Shown here piece after piece: positions 21,180 to 32,010 of a stretch of DNA of 64,000 bases (positions are counted from its first letter, which is position 1; each line of letters opens with the position of its first letter). The stretch is from Psococerastis gibbosa (Eukaryota; Arthropoda; Insecta; Psocodea; Psocidae): contig OZ020484.1 in assembly GCA_963971405.1 (NCBI GenBank), forward strand, positions 37,594,770-37,658,769, written 5' to 3'. The notes beneath the pieces are model-generated. The model did no database searches, was not told where the DNA came from, and saw nothing but the letters and a program-made list of their open reading frames with translations. The position numbers were made by a program, and so were the translations under genes.

Positions 21180-23420
21180 AGAGGAGAAACAAAAACATCG
21201 TCAACGAATCAGAGATGACCCAGACTCATATATTATGTTGTTCTGTGCCCAGACTTGTATAAGGAGGCTAAAAGGAAAAGACGGCGAGAGCAGGGTAAAG
21301 TCAAGACTTTGAGCAACAGAGACAAAAGGAATATTCGAAAGATGTGGAAAGTTAATGCGAAGCGTTACCGTGATAAGAAAAAATCATTGTCGGCCTTTTA
21401 GACTCAAATAGTCCCGATCCCGGCGAAGTCCTTCCTTCAGCAAGTCGGGCTAGTTCAGGAAAGAAGAAAGCACGGCGAAACAGAAAGGCTGAATTGGAGT
21501 TACAAAGGAAAAGACACAAGAAATTGGAAAAGTATAAAGAGAGGTACGGTACGTTCTAAATCTAAACCGTTGGAAAAAGGTCAGGCAGAGTGCTTTGGTT
21601 ACACCTAGACGATCATTGAATGAGGCACTGCAAAATCTGTAAAACCGCACTGTTCGTAAAAAGCTTCTCTTAACGAAGTTGTGAGCCAAATTAAAGCATA
21701 GTTTTCAGGTGAAGTCAATAAAGAGGAAGAAGGAACAACGTTGCGAACGATTTATGTTGAAGAGTCCTTATAGCAAAGGACTGAGGTGTGGATTGTGACA
21801 TGGGGTATAGATCCACCAAAGTGTGCCGCCAATATCTATAGCATATTTACAGTCGTAATTCTCAGAGAAGTCCATATGGAGGAGCATGTCACCTTTCTTT
21901 AAATTCTTTTTTAATTTGTCAATAGCTGAGTATTGATGTTGTATATTCACCAAATGCTGCATCATTGCAGGGATAGACTTGGAGAATACTTTAATCAAGC
22001 CTTTATCTGTGCACTCGACCGCTATTTTCAGTCTTGCGACTTAATTTCTCCTCGTTTTTCACAATTATTGGCACTTTTTTGTTCACCCAGCGTTCGTAGG
22101 TAACATTGTGGTCTTTTTCAAAACTTTGGAATTCAACTGTTTTGTTCACACAGTTTAGGCAACTTCGCTCAAGGCATTTTTCATTTCTCTGTTCACACAA
22201 TTAGCCTTTTATCTGATAATATTCATGGTCTTCAATTTATTTAATAACAACATTTCAAATTTTCCATGAATTTTGCATATGCAAGTTTCAAGAGCGGAAG
22301 CTTTGTAAAAAGGGCATCCAGTGCGGATACATCGGAAACTCGATTGTAGGGTGTCATAAAGCAAAAAACATATTCATCTTAGTTTTGATATGCAGTATGT
22401 GGCCGTTAACTTTTGGAACTCATCCTCAGTGGCTGATTCAGTTTGCATCTCAGAACAGCCTCGGCATTAAGGACACGATATCTCCAAGATGCAGCATTCA
22501 TCTGCATATCTACATTTCAATAAAAATATTTACATAGGCTTCTTTTGTATCTATTTTTCGACATTCCTGTTGGATTCATTTTGTTTTTCGCTGAAACAAT
22601 AGGAATTTGATAAGGAGAGACTAATGGAGCGCACATCAAATATTCCTACTTCTAGAGTACCTATGATAGGCTATATGATAATATTGCATTCCGATTTCCG
22701 GCGCTAGTGAAGGCTGGGTGAGCAACTGTCATCTTCTATCAGCGAAAGCGCTGAAGGACTGCAATACAGACTACCTTTCATGAAGACATGGCAGTGACAG
22801 CCTATCTTATCGAAGAGTGTAGGTTGAGACACAATTGCTTTGGCCGATCTGTTGTGGTGATGGATAACGCCCCATACCATAGCAGAATGTAGCAGAAGGT
22901 ATACCTAAATATAATACCCTAAATATCTAACATCTTGGCTTTAATGCGTTAACCAACGGCTTGGATATACCACAGCCCAACTCAACAAACCCCCTACAAA
23001 AAGTTGTTATGGATACATGAACAAAGGCTAGAGACGACTTGTTATAAATATGGTAACCCAAAAAAGGACACAGACTGATTTATTACATCTATAAATACGG
23101 GGGTTTCATCAGAAGATGATGCGGGGGATTGGATGTAACATGCAGCTTTCAAATGAAAATATGGTTGAATTAATATACTGGATGCGGTACCTACTCTACC
23201 GTTTTTACATTTAATTCAGAATGCAGAAGCTTAGAAGTTTTGACGCTAACAGAATCAGCCACTGAGAATGCCAGGCCAAATGAGTTCCAGAAACTGAGGC
23301 CAGTAGGTGTTAGTCACGACCACATACTTATCAAAACTAAGATGAACATTTTTTTTTTACTTTATGACACCTTACGATCGAGTTTCCGACATACTGCGTT
23401 GATGCCCCTTTTTTTCATCT
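21180..23420. pseudogene. Scrambled remains of an element-borne gene and DDE transposase
   Basis: Three kinds of debris. On the plus strand, 21290-21540 encodes basic fragments (RDKRNIRKMWKVNAKRYRD; ARRNRKAELELQRKRHKK). On the minus strand, 22200-21770 has LERSCLNCVNK, YERWVNKKVP, HQYSAIDKLKKNLK and LLHMDFSENYDCKYA, resembling a widespread uncharacterised invertebrate protein family; HVDFSENY-type motifs are typical of it. On the plus strand, 22780-22890 reads FHEDMAV ... VVVMDNAPYHSRM, a DDE-transposase core motif. The segment 22335-22430 and 23260-23395 are inverted copies of one another (KTKMNIFFLLYDTLRSSFR). All are interrupted by stops. Confidence 0.55.
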
Positions 23421-24171
23421 AATATAGAATACAGAAGCTTTTCAGTTTTGTATACAACATTCGAACAAAACAGTAAGTGTTTTAATTATACCTGCCTAGG
23501 GGAAATGCATTGGGAGCAAGGAAACTGTAATTTTTGCTATGTCGCACAGTACCAAAACATTCCATGTCCATACTTTTCTCATTTTGCGTGGACTATACCA
23601 TATATTATAGTATTCTGTGGACTATACCTCTAGGTTCATGTCCAAGTCTGGTGCCATTATCTCAAGTAGTTGCGAAGAAAACAGTGAAAAGCTCCGTGTT
23701 CTTATTATTTCTTCCATGACTGTATATTTGAAAATTCTACCCGTACAATTTAATATTTATCTAGTATTTCCTTCGATTATGAAACAATGCAACCTTTCTC
23801 TTGTTTTCTAATAATTTATTAATTTGAATTTCCCGCGCATATTTTAACACCATCAGGTGACACCACTGTGGTATTAAAACAATAAACCCCGGTATTATAA
23901 TAATATCAAATCGCCATGATCGGGCTGCCGGTCAATTTCTAGAAAAACGCAGTTGAAGTTTGATGGTTCGTAACCTTTCAACGGTGGACAATTTTGGCAC
24001 TCCTTATAGCTCAACAACTAAGTATGATAGAGATCCCGCTTGACTGTTCACATAGGTAAGTTCTCGGAGAGTGTCATGGTGCACTTATCTCATAATTAAA
24101 AAAAATGTTACTTGCCCACATTGGCTTCTAGCCGATTCATTTTATAGATTAGAAAATAGGATGAAATTGGT
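23421..24171. other. Spacer and GPATCH11 3' region
   Basis: AT-rich, without recognisable coding. The part next to 24171 is the GPATCH11 3' UTR. Short open frames (23448-23811) overlap in different frames and have no domain. Confidence 0.35.
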
Positions 24172-24951
24172 CTAATGATCGTCTTTCGTAGGGCCGGGGC
24201 AGGAACCAATTAAATCGTCAGTGTCTGAATACTCAACTCCACACCAAACGCAGTAGTAGTACGTTTCTCTTAAGTACAGAGTAAGCATGTCTAACCTTTC
24301 AGAGGGCTCGTAATCCTCATATGCTTCATCTTCATTTCCCACGCAATCATCATCTTCCTCCGCGGCTTCTAAAGAAGGTAAGCAATGCTCGGGCCAGAAC
24401 CAAGTTTCGATCGGTTCCTCCATACAATTTTCTGTATCAAGCCTGTAACAAACCTTTTCACATTTCTTCAAGTCTGAAAGAATTTCACGTTCCTTATACT
24501 TCTTTGAGAGGGCCATTCTATATTGATCAACACTCGGAGTCACTGTGTCTTTGCGCTTTTCGCGATACCTCTGTTTTCTTGCTTGAATTTCTCTAAGTAC
24601 TTGCTCCCTACCTAATCCAGTTCTGTCATTTTTAACGGTTACTGCAATTGGCTCTCTAATACCTGCCTTACTAGTGCCCAAACTTGTCCCTTGCTTAAAT
24701 CCCATTTTTTGAAGCATGGCAAAACCCTTGTTGTCTGGTCCTAATGGCTTCTCTAAGCCCTCAGACCTGCGATCAGCTTCCATTACTTTCAATGGCACGC
24801 ATTTTTTCTTATTTTCCACATCCAATTCCTTTTTCTTTTTTTCCAGTTCATGCTGTCGCTGATACGCACGATTATTTATTAATCCAGGTCGCACATCCGT
24901 GTTTTTCAAAAAGTCTTCTGACATGTAGTCAATTTCTTCATCCTCTTCCAT
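24172..24951 (-). CDS. GPATCH11: G-patch domain-containing protein 11 (GPATCH11/CCDC75)
   Basis: A single uninterrupted coding exon of 259 codons, the usual length for this family. It starts MEEDEEIDYMSEDFL, matching the conserved acidic DYMSDxFL opening. A charged coiled-coil segment (about 27-65) leads to the G-patch (about 70-115) with GFAMLQKMGFKQGTSLG, then REPIAV and the GLGRE block. An Arg/Lys-rich helix (120-165) follows. The C-terminal domain (about 225-259) holds LTLYLRETYYYCVWCGVEY and a second CPGP, a CxxC-type zinc-binding tail typical of the family. G-patch proteins often activate DEAH helicases; GPATCH11 is tied to splicing and kinetochore association. The minus strand has an acceptor-like TTCTTGATTGCAG just upstream (near 25017), so a non-coding first exon probably lies further right, up to about 25250. 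Confidence 0.93.
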   Translation of the reverse strand: MEEDEEIDYMSEDFLKNTDVRPGLINNRAYQRQHELEKKKKELDVENKKKCVPLKVMEADRRSEGLEKPLGPDNKGFAMLQKMGFKQGTSLGTSKAGIREPIAVTVKNDRTGLGREQVLREIQARKQRYREKRKDTVTPSVDQYRMALSKKYKEREILSDLKKCEKVCYRLDTENCMEEPIETWFWPEHCLPSLEAAEEDDDCVGNEDEAYEDYEPSERLDMLTLYLRETYYYCVWCGVEYSDTDDLIGSCPGPTKDDH

Positions 24952-25585
24952 TTTCGACTACCGGGTTGCGACTGATATTTTCAGCAAGAATATTCCAGAA
25001 TCAATTTGAGCTGCCTGCAATCAAGAATCAGTTTAGGGGCATAACGGAGACATTTTAAAAAGTATGTAATGTAATGTAGCCTACTGTAAAGTGTAAATGG
25101 AGCTCTCCATCTGTCAAATTTCTCGTGAAATATCACGGTCACTGAGGAATCCTCAGAGACGAATACATTAATAAAGTACAAGAAGATCTCCATCTTCTTA
25201 CCTATAGGAAGTAAGGGTAGGAATAATTTACGACGGTCCGTCAAAGAAACATAAAACCATTAGGGTAACTAACTTAATGCATTTCTTTGCGCCCAATAAA
25301 TATAGGTCCACTTACCTCAACTTTGAATAATTTCTTCAGTTAGATAAAAATTTAGTCATTATGTTTTTCATAATCATAGCTGACCATTAGCATAGTATAG
25401 TTACATGAATATTACCGTGTTACTTTTCCATGTAAATTAATTAATTTCTAATAGTTCATGTAAATAATTCCATGTATGTTCTTCGATTTTCTTTTCGAAC
25501 TTTCACCTTGGTGGTAAGTTTGACGTGCTTATACACTAAGTTAGTGCGTTACTCAAGACAGTTTAAAGTTTTGACTTTTGAGCTT
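24952..25585. other. GPATCH11 5' UTR / upstream region
   Basis: Contains the likely intron and promoter of GPATCH11 (minus strand). No conserved coding block is visible. Confidence 0.35.
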
Positions 25586-25693
25586 GCCCATTCCTGATTC
25601 CATTGACCGGCTAGGGCTATTTCCAACAACGGTGACGTGGTAGCAGACATTCAAGACTTAGGTGGCGTTTCCATCGACCTCGCATTGCAACCC
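25586..25693 (+). repeat. One arm of a foldback MITE (GACCGGCTAGGGC family)
   Basis: GACCGGCTAGGGC ... GACGTGGTAGCAGACATTC ... GGTGGCGTTTCCATCGACC matches the left arm of the complete element at 54073-54435. The opposite arm is missing here. Confidence 0.7.
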
Positions 25694-26204
25694 TATTAGG
25701 GTTTACCGGTCCGCGAGGTATTTGGATTTGAGATATAATTTCCAATAGTTGGTGCTAATATTAAAACATTTTTGCAATCAAAACATTATTTAAGTTATAA
25801 TCTATAGTTTTTTTTTAACTTAAAGTTGCTTAATAAACTTCGGAACTTTCCGGAGGCTCTCGGCCGTGTGACGTCAATGTATAGAAGTATACAGCAGTGA
25901 GCAGTGGTTCGGCCAGGGGAGTCTATCTCCAATTAAGGCCAAGGTCACAGAAGTTCGGAAATTGAACATTTATGCTTAGCTTATGTAGCAAAAGAATTGA
26001 CGATCTGCGTGCTTATGTTATCCAATCAGATGACTCAATTAAGATTTGAAGAAAATAATAAGTTTTAATATTTAAAAATCTTTTTTAATTAATAAAAAAC
26101 AAATCATTATGTAAATTAAACCAAAAAACAATAAAACATATTTATTTTTTGTGTTATAAAAATTTTATTTTTCTACTGAAACTTGCAGGTTGGTTGCAAG
26201 AAGA
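25694..26204. other. Spacer
   Basis: AT-rich. ATGTTATCCAATCAGA near 26008 resembles ATGTTAGCCAATCAGA near 33945, a shared CCAAT-containing word. Otherwise nothing recognised. Confidence 0.3.
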
Positions 26205-26670
26205 AGCAGCCATTTTGACTGATTGAATTGAAGCCAACCGTCTCTACTCATTTGTCTTATTAAGGACTTTTGAATTTGGATTTTGGAAAGCTGTTGTAAT
26301 ATCTCTTAAAAATCTGGTTGAAAGTGTGCACTTCTGCACTATCGTTCGTTCCATAATCGTAAGTAGTTATATCTCAGTGTTATTGGCTATTTGTAGTTTG
26401 TCCGTCATTGTTGTCTTTGTTTCAATTGCCGAACATTCTTATAGCATTAATTTTTAATTTATTTAATTTATCTCGTTACAGAGACATCAGCATTATCAGC
26501 CAAGCCAAACCATCAAATTTGAAGTAAAATTAACACGGCTAAGCCTAATTAATTGTTGTACAATTACTCCGTGCACACTTTCATTTGTGAAAAATTAAAT
26601 GTTTTAATTGTAATACTTCACCTTATTTTCATGTATTCATGCAATATAATAAACAGTTACACATATATTT
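26205..26670 (+). ncRNA. Possible two-exon non-coding transcript
   Basis: A donor ATAATC|GTAAGT (26358/26359), an acceptor TTATCTCGTTACAG (ending at 26481) and AATAAA at 26648 are correctly ordered within 0.5 kb. There is no open frame of note. Could equally be chance or the 5' part of the 27278 gene. Inference only. Confidence 0.2.
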
Positions 26671-27277
26671 CATTTACTTATCCCATTAAGAGTGTACAGG
26701 CCGTAGAATGGTGTTTGGACCTAAAGCAATAGGGCCTTTTAAGCATGTTTAATTAATGCCTTTATTACATATCTACCATGATAACAAAGGTAAAGATGTG
26801 GGGTATAATATTAACGATTTACAATTTTGATATATTTAGTCACTACGGAGAAAAAAATTGTTAAAAAAGGCCAAAAAATAAAACAGAACAGGGAATTTGA
26901 GATCTTACCGTTGGTAATGTGGCACTACAACATATATTTAAGGCAACTAAATTACAATATCTAAGAAATTAATGAATCACATTTTACTAATTTCCATTAA
27001 TAGCATAATAAATAAATTATTTATATTATCTGTTTACATTTCAAATAAGATGGCTGAGAACAGAAAGCTCATCTGTTGTGAAACTAAGCAGAATCGACGT
27101 GAACAATGTTGTAGGTAATTTCCAGAAGATGTCGCACTGATTTATATGTCGCAGTTTTGGTTTTGTTCTGTTACGTTGTTAGCATTGCGTTCAGAGCTTG
27201 TAAACAAAGTAATTTGTTAACTCTCGCATTATTTCATATTTTATGATTTTGTCCATTGTTTTCTTGGCGTACTGAGA
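26671..27277. promoter_or_regulatory. Upstream region of the transposase-YqaJ gene
   Basis: AT-rich sequence directly before the ATG at 27278; no TATA box or CpG island stands out. No terminal inverted repeat of a carrier transposon was identified. Confidence 0.3.
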
Positions 27278-30200
27278 ATGGGTAAATTTAAAGGCCAGAA
27301 GGAATATGAAAAAAATAGACGGACGCGAGCATATCGGAAAGGGTTTAAAGGCGTAGCACCCCATAAAAAAAAGGAAATGGAACGGTTAGTACATGTTGTT
27401 ATAAGAAATGTAGTACGTATCTGTAATTGCTATTTATGTCTAGATAGATCGACAGCCAATTCAAAGAGGATAGTGATCTTTCGTTCTAAGTGAGATTTGT
27501 ATGTGGGGACCTCATTTTTATTGTAACCAGTCAGGAGCAACCATGGGCATAGGCGGCTATTGCATTTGTCAATATTCCCACATTTGTGCATCAATAATTG
27601 ATGCGATTTTTCTTTGAATGAGACTATTATGTAGATACTTAACTTATCTATTATAAATTAAGTTATAATATGGTAGAGACTTATTATTGATGCATAAATG
27701 AGGGAATATCGGCAAGTGGAATAGCCGCCATATCATTTATAAACATACATGTATCAATCTTGGGAGACTTTGTGCCTTGGTTACCTGGTCACAAGCTTTG
27801 TTTGGGGGAAAAACCTACTTCCAGACTGATTCTGATGAATTTAGTGTTTTAAAAATTCATTCAATTTTTTTATCCAGAGAGAAAGAAGTGATTGTTACAG
27901 AGTTACAAATTTCTAATTGTTTTCTCTGAAATAGGGCTCTATATTAGACAGGTATTGTCATCCGCCACATTATATCCATTATAAGTCTGGTGTATAAGCC
28001 AAGCATTGGGTGTTTACCTATTTATTTTTAGAAATTTATCGTTGTTTATTTATTATTATTTAAAAAAAACGTGCTACCAATTAGGGAAGTGTTTAATAAA
28101 AAAATACTAAAACGTGTATTAGTTTTTTCAATATTTCTCAACCTCTTACTTTTCTTACAATACTTACCATATAGGAATTAGGATACAACATGGCGGATGA
28201 CAATACCCGGGTATATAGTGCCTTACTCTGAAATTAGCATTTGCATTTGAGCAGTAAATAAAGAGACCAACGACTTAAACAGTTCAACGACCTTTGGGTC
28301 AGCACCGACCATTGCGTCTGATTGGCAGAACACTGGGCCCAGAAACTGAGTCTCTACCTCGGAGACGAAAAAATAACTACAATATATACAATGTGTATCC
28401 CCAATTGTGATTGCATGAACAGTAGAGTATAATCAAACCATGGTGTAAGCTTATACAATATTCACTGCTGTTATATTTATGTCTAATACTTTTTTGTAGG
28501 GTTGATAATTATCTTAAAAGAGAAGGTGTTATTTTAACATCCACGCCAGACGACGTATCTGACAGCCTTAATCTTGCTGGCCCAATTGCTATGGAGGAAG
28601 AGGGCCCAGCTGATGAGACAGTCATTAGCAATCAATCCATTGGGGCCGATGAGCCCAGCCCATTTCTTATGGAGGAAGAGGACCCAGTTAATGAGACTGT
28701 TGGCAATCAGTCCATCGGGGCCGATGAGCCCAACACAATTTTTCCAACTGGTACTTTACCAGGCAACAGGATTGTTAACTTGGCTCACCTCTTCACCCAA
28801 TTAAAAAATGACGTGCACAAACCATTCATGTGCACTATTGCTGACATGGACTTCATAAGGGAGGTGCCCATAAAAAAGCACAGCATAATGACGGTGCAGT
28901 TGCTATTTCAATGCCGCATGTGCAACTCCACTAGAAAATACGCCCTTCAGCCTAACGATGAAAACATCGAAGGTAATTTGGTGAACGGCGTGATATCTGG
29001 TGGTGTGGGCTTTGCAGCCGCTGAACCAATTTTTGCTGCGTTGAACATCCCTTTCATGAGTGAGAGAAAATTTATGAAAGAGGGACTGAAAGTGTCCGAG
29101 CGAATTGGAGCTAGCCTTTCTCAGTCCATGGCTGCAGCTGCGGCTGAAGAAAAACAGTTAGCTTTAGAAGCTGGAGACGTCTTGCCAGATGGCACTCCTT
29201 TTATTACAGTTGTGGCTGATGGAATGTGGGCTAAGAGGTCATATAAGACGAAATATAATTCGTTGTCGGGGATGGCGTCAATTATTGGGTACAGGACAAG
29301 GAAAGTTGTTTTTGTGGGCACGCGTAATAAGTTCTGCTCCTTGTGTTGTGGAGAAAAAAAAACGGGGAAGAAGGCGCCCCACAAATGCTTTAGGAACTGG
29401 AAACGTTCCTCAACTGCCATGGAAGCTGATATAATTGTTGAGGGATTTCGGCGGAGCATACAGACGCAAGGCATTGCTTACACGAGGCTCATTGGTGATG
29501 GGGATTCAAGTGTTATGAAGCGTCTATTAGGGGCACAGCCGTACGGATTTACCGTTGCAATAAAAAAAGTGGAATGCCGCAACCATTTACTCAGAAATAT
29601 GGACGGCCACTTGCGTGGGTTTTTGAAGGCGACTAAGTTCCCCATAGCAGAGCGAAAAGCCTTAGCATCCAACGTTTTCCGCTTTCGCCAGGCTGTGAGA
29701 GGCGCGATTAAGCATTGGAAAAATGCAGCTGGCCTTTCATCAATTCGTTGTGAGGGATTGCACAAGGACATTTTAAATGCCCCTAAACACATACTTGGTC
29801 TTCATCATGATTGCCTGGAGTACTATTGCAAAGAGAAAGGCGTAAATGAGTCCAGCTTGTACAATGTGATGACAAAATCTGGCCTAGCTGATGATTTGAT
29901 AAGATTGATGACCAGGGTCGCACACCATGCTGATTCACTCTTGCTTGATGTTGACAGCAATCTATGCGAACAACTCAATAGCCTAGCAAATAAATTAATT
30001 GGTGGCAAGAGAATTTTTTATGGTGCTCGCGGAAGTTACAACATGAGAATGGAAGCCGCATGTCTTCAATTTAACGAGGGTGCCTTTTTAGCAGATGTCG
30101 CACGGCGTATTTGTAACATTCGAACCCCAGGGAGTAGAACGAAGGGATACGTTTCACGGGCAAAATTAAGAACGGAACATAACAGGCGACGGCGAGAACT

Positions 30201-31053
30201 GTTTAAAAGAAGCAAACCGACTCAGTGGAAAGAAGAAGCAGGTCCAGATGAAGATTACGGGGACGTTGAGGATATTCCAGATATCCCAGAATCGCAGTTG
30301 CGTCAGAGTAAAGAGCGTTTTCTAGAAGAGTTGAGTTCTGTTGATCCGGAAGAATTACAGTTGAGGACAATGGGTCAAGACCTTTCGGAAGATTGGATGG
30401 TGGAAAGGGTGAAACGCCTCACTGCTTCAAATTTTGGTAAAGTGATGTGCTTAAGGCCAACGACCTCAACCCGAAACACTGTGAAGTCGATCCTGTACAG
30501 TGATATTTCACGGACTCAAGCCGTAAAGTTTGGGAAAACGAACGAGGATTTGGCCCGGGAAATATTTTGCTGCAAAAACGGCAAGAAAGTGAAAAAATGT
30601 GGTCTCTTTGTTGATCCCACGTATCCCTTTCTCGCTGCTTCGCCCGACGGATTAGTTTGTGGAGAGGATGCTCTACTGGAGATAAAATGTTTGTGGGCAG
30701 CCACAAAAGCTGAGACGACGTCGCTGGCAGATGCTGTCAGGCAGAAGAAGACTGCAATGTTGAAACTTGGCGAAAAAGGTGTCGTCCAGCTTAAACCAAA
30801 AAGTTACTGGCACTACCAGATACAGGGGCAGCTGAACATTTTGAAGGTGAATAAGTGCTACCTTTTCATATACACGCCTCATTGGCAAGAGGTCATTGAA
30901 GTTACCAGGGACCAGAGTCTTTGGCGTTCAGTCATGGTGCCAAAACTCGAGAGGTTTTACAAGGAAGCCTTATTATGCGAAATTGTTTCACCACGGTACA
31001 CCCTTGCAGAGCGGACTAACGACATCAGACAGGCCTTTCTAAGTGTTTTTTAG
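27278..31053 (+). CDS. Mutator-like transposase domain fused to YqaJ nuclease domain, intact two-exon gene
   Basis: Exon 1 is 27278-27384 (MGKFKGQKEY, very basic), exon 2 is 28500-31053. Donor CG|GTTAGT and acceptor CTTTTTTGTAG agree in phase, giving 886 residues with no stop. After an acidic repeat (ADEPSPF, ADEPNTIF), residues about 120-480 carry a Mutator-like transposase region with D-containing motifs VVADGMWAKRSYKTKY, LIGDGDSSV and ECRNHLLRN. Residues about 670-860 form a YqaJ/lambda-exonuclease-like domain: KFGKTNEDLARE, AASPDGLV, LLEIKCLW (the D ... ExK nuclease core) and HYQIQGQL. Catalytic-looking residues are kept in both. Proteins of this build are multi-copy and uncharacterised in many invertebrates, so it is probably a transposon gene or a recently domesticated one. 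Its intron holds two MITEs. I find no flanking terminal repeats. Confidence 0.88.
27551..27730. repeat. MITE with GGCGGCTATT ends (related to the 49.4 kb hairpin)
   Basis: GGCGGCTATTGC at the left and GGAATAGCCGCC at the right are inverted, with paired interior blocks (CAATATTCCCACATTTGTGC versus its complement near 27690). It contains GAGACTATTATGTAGATA, shared with 49375-49590 and 60722. Inserted in the intron of the transposase-YqaJ gene. Confidence 0.75.
27953..28207. repeat. MITE with TATTGTCATCCGCCA ends
   Basis: GTATTGTCATCCGCCA (about 27954) is inverted as TGGCGGATGACAATAC near 28191. About 0.25 kb, non-coding, second MITE in the same intron. Confidence 0.65.
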
Positions 31054-31118
31054 AATTAGTGCTCGCCCAGTCTCAGTCCTTCCCTCTCTTTGCCATAACG
31101 GCGGTCTTTTAGAATTAA

Positions 31119-32010
31119 CAGCCCGTAGGAAATTGGCAGCCCGATATTTAGTACCTTTTATTGCTTTCCAATTTATACGTAGCCTAGTATAAGGAAAGCT
31201 TTGTGATGGTCGAAATTTTCGATTTCGAGATTTCAACGGATTTACACGTTTTGAGGTCTCAGGAACCAAAAAAAATCTTTTTACGAAATGACTGTCTGTA
31301 GCTCTGTCTGTCTGTCTGTTCATCGATTTCCGGGCAAACTACTCGGCCGATTTTGATGATATTTGGTATGTAGGTTTACAAAAATCATACCTCGAGACAA
31401 TTTTTTTTAAATGGGGCTTACTCAATTTGGGGGGGGGGGTTATTTTCAAAAATCTCCAAAAAAACGTCTAACAATTTATTTCTCAAATACGGCTCCAACG
31501 ATTTCTTCTAAATTCACATACAGTATATTGCAGTCGTCATTAATGTTTACAATATGGGGGGGGGGTCGCTTGCCCCTTGATAGTTTCTGTCTGGGGGTAA
31601 AAAAATAAAAATAACTAAATTTGAATGAAAAATGACTAAAAAATAATTTCTCTGCGAAACCTTTCTATCGATGATTTCTACCTTCAGGCATGAATTATGT
31701 GTTTAATTGAGTAACGAAACCGAGCAGGTTGCTTTCGCAAAAATCTATTTGGTTTTGTGGAAAAAAGTTTTTTTTTTTAAATGATAGAAAATTCACGGTG
31801 AAACGCATTGCGTATTATAAATTACCGAGTATAAATTATTATCGTGTTTATGAAAAAACTAGAACTTCAAAAATTAAAAATACTTTATTATACGATGCAT
31901 GAAGTAGTCTTCTAGAACTTAAGTAGGCCAAATCTTTATGAACTTGCTTAGTTAATTAAATAGTAAATAAAATGTTAAATTTAATTTCCAATTTCCCTAA
32001 GGGCTGTACA
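31119..32010. mobile_element. Larger derivative of the ACAGCCCGTAGGAAATTGGC element
   Basis: Begins ACAGCCCGTAGGAAATTGGC and ends GGGCTGTACA (32001-32010) preceded by the GTTAATTAAATAG and GCATGAAGTAGTCTTCTAG blocks of the 0.37 kb palindrome. In between is the sequence family also seen at 59430-59660 and 63105-63560 (GTCGAAATTTTCG, CTACTCGGCCGATTTTGATG, TCGCTTGCCCCTTGATAGT). Either a nested insertion or the longer parent of the MITE. Contains poly(G) runs at 31429-31439 and 31556-31565. Confidence 0.6.
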
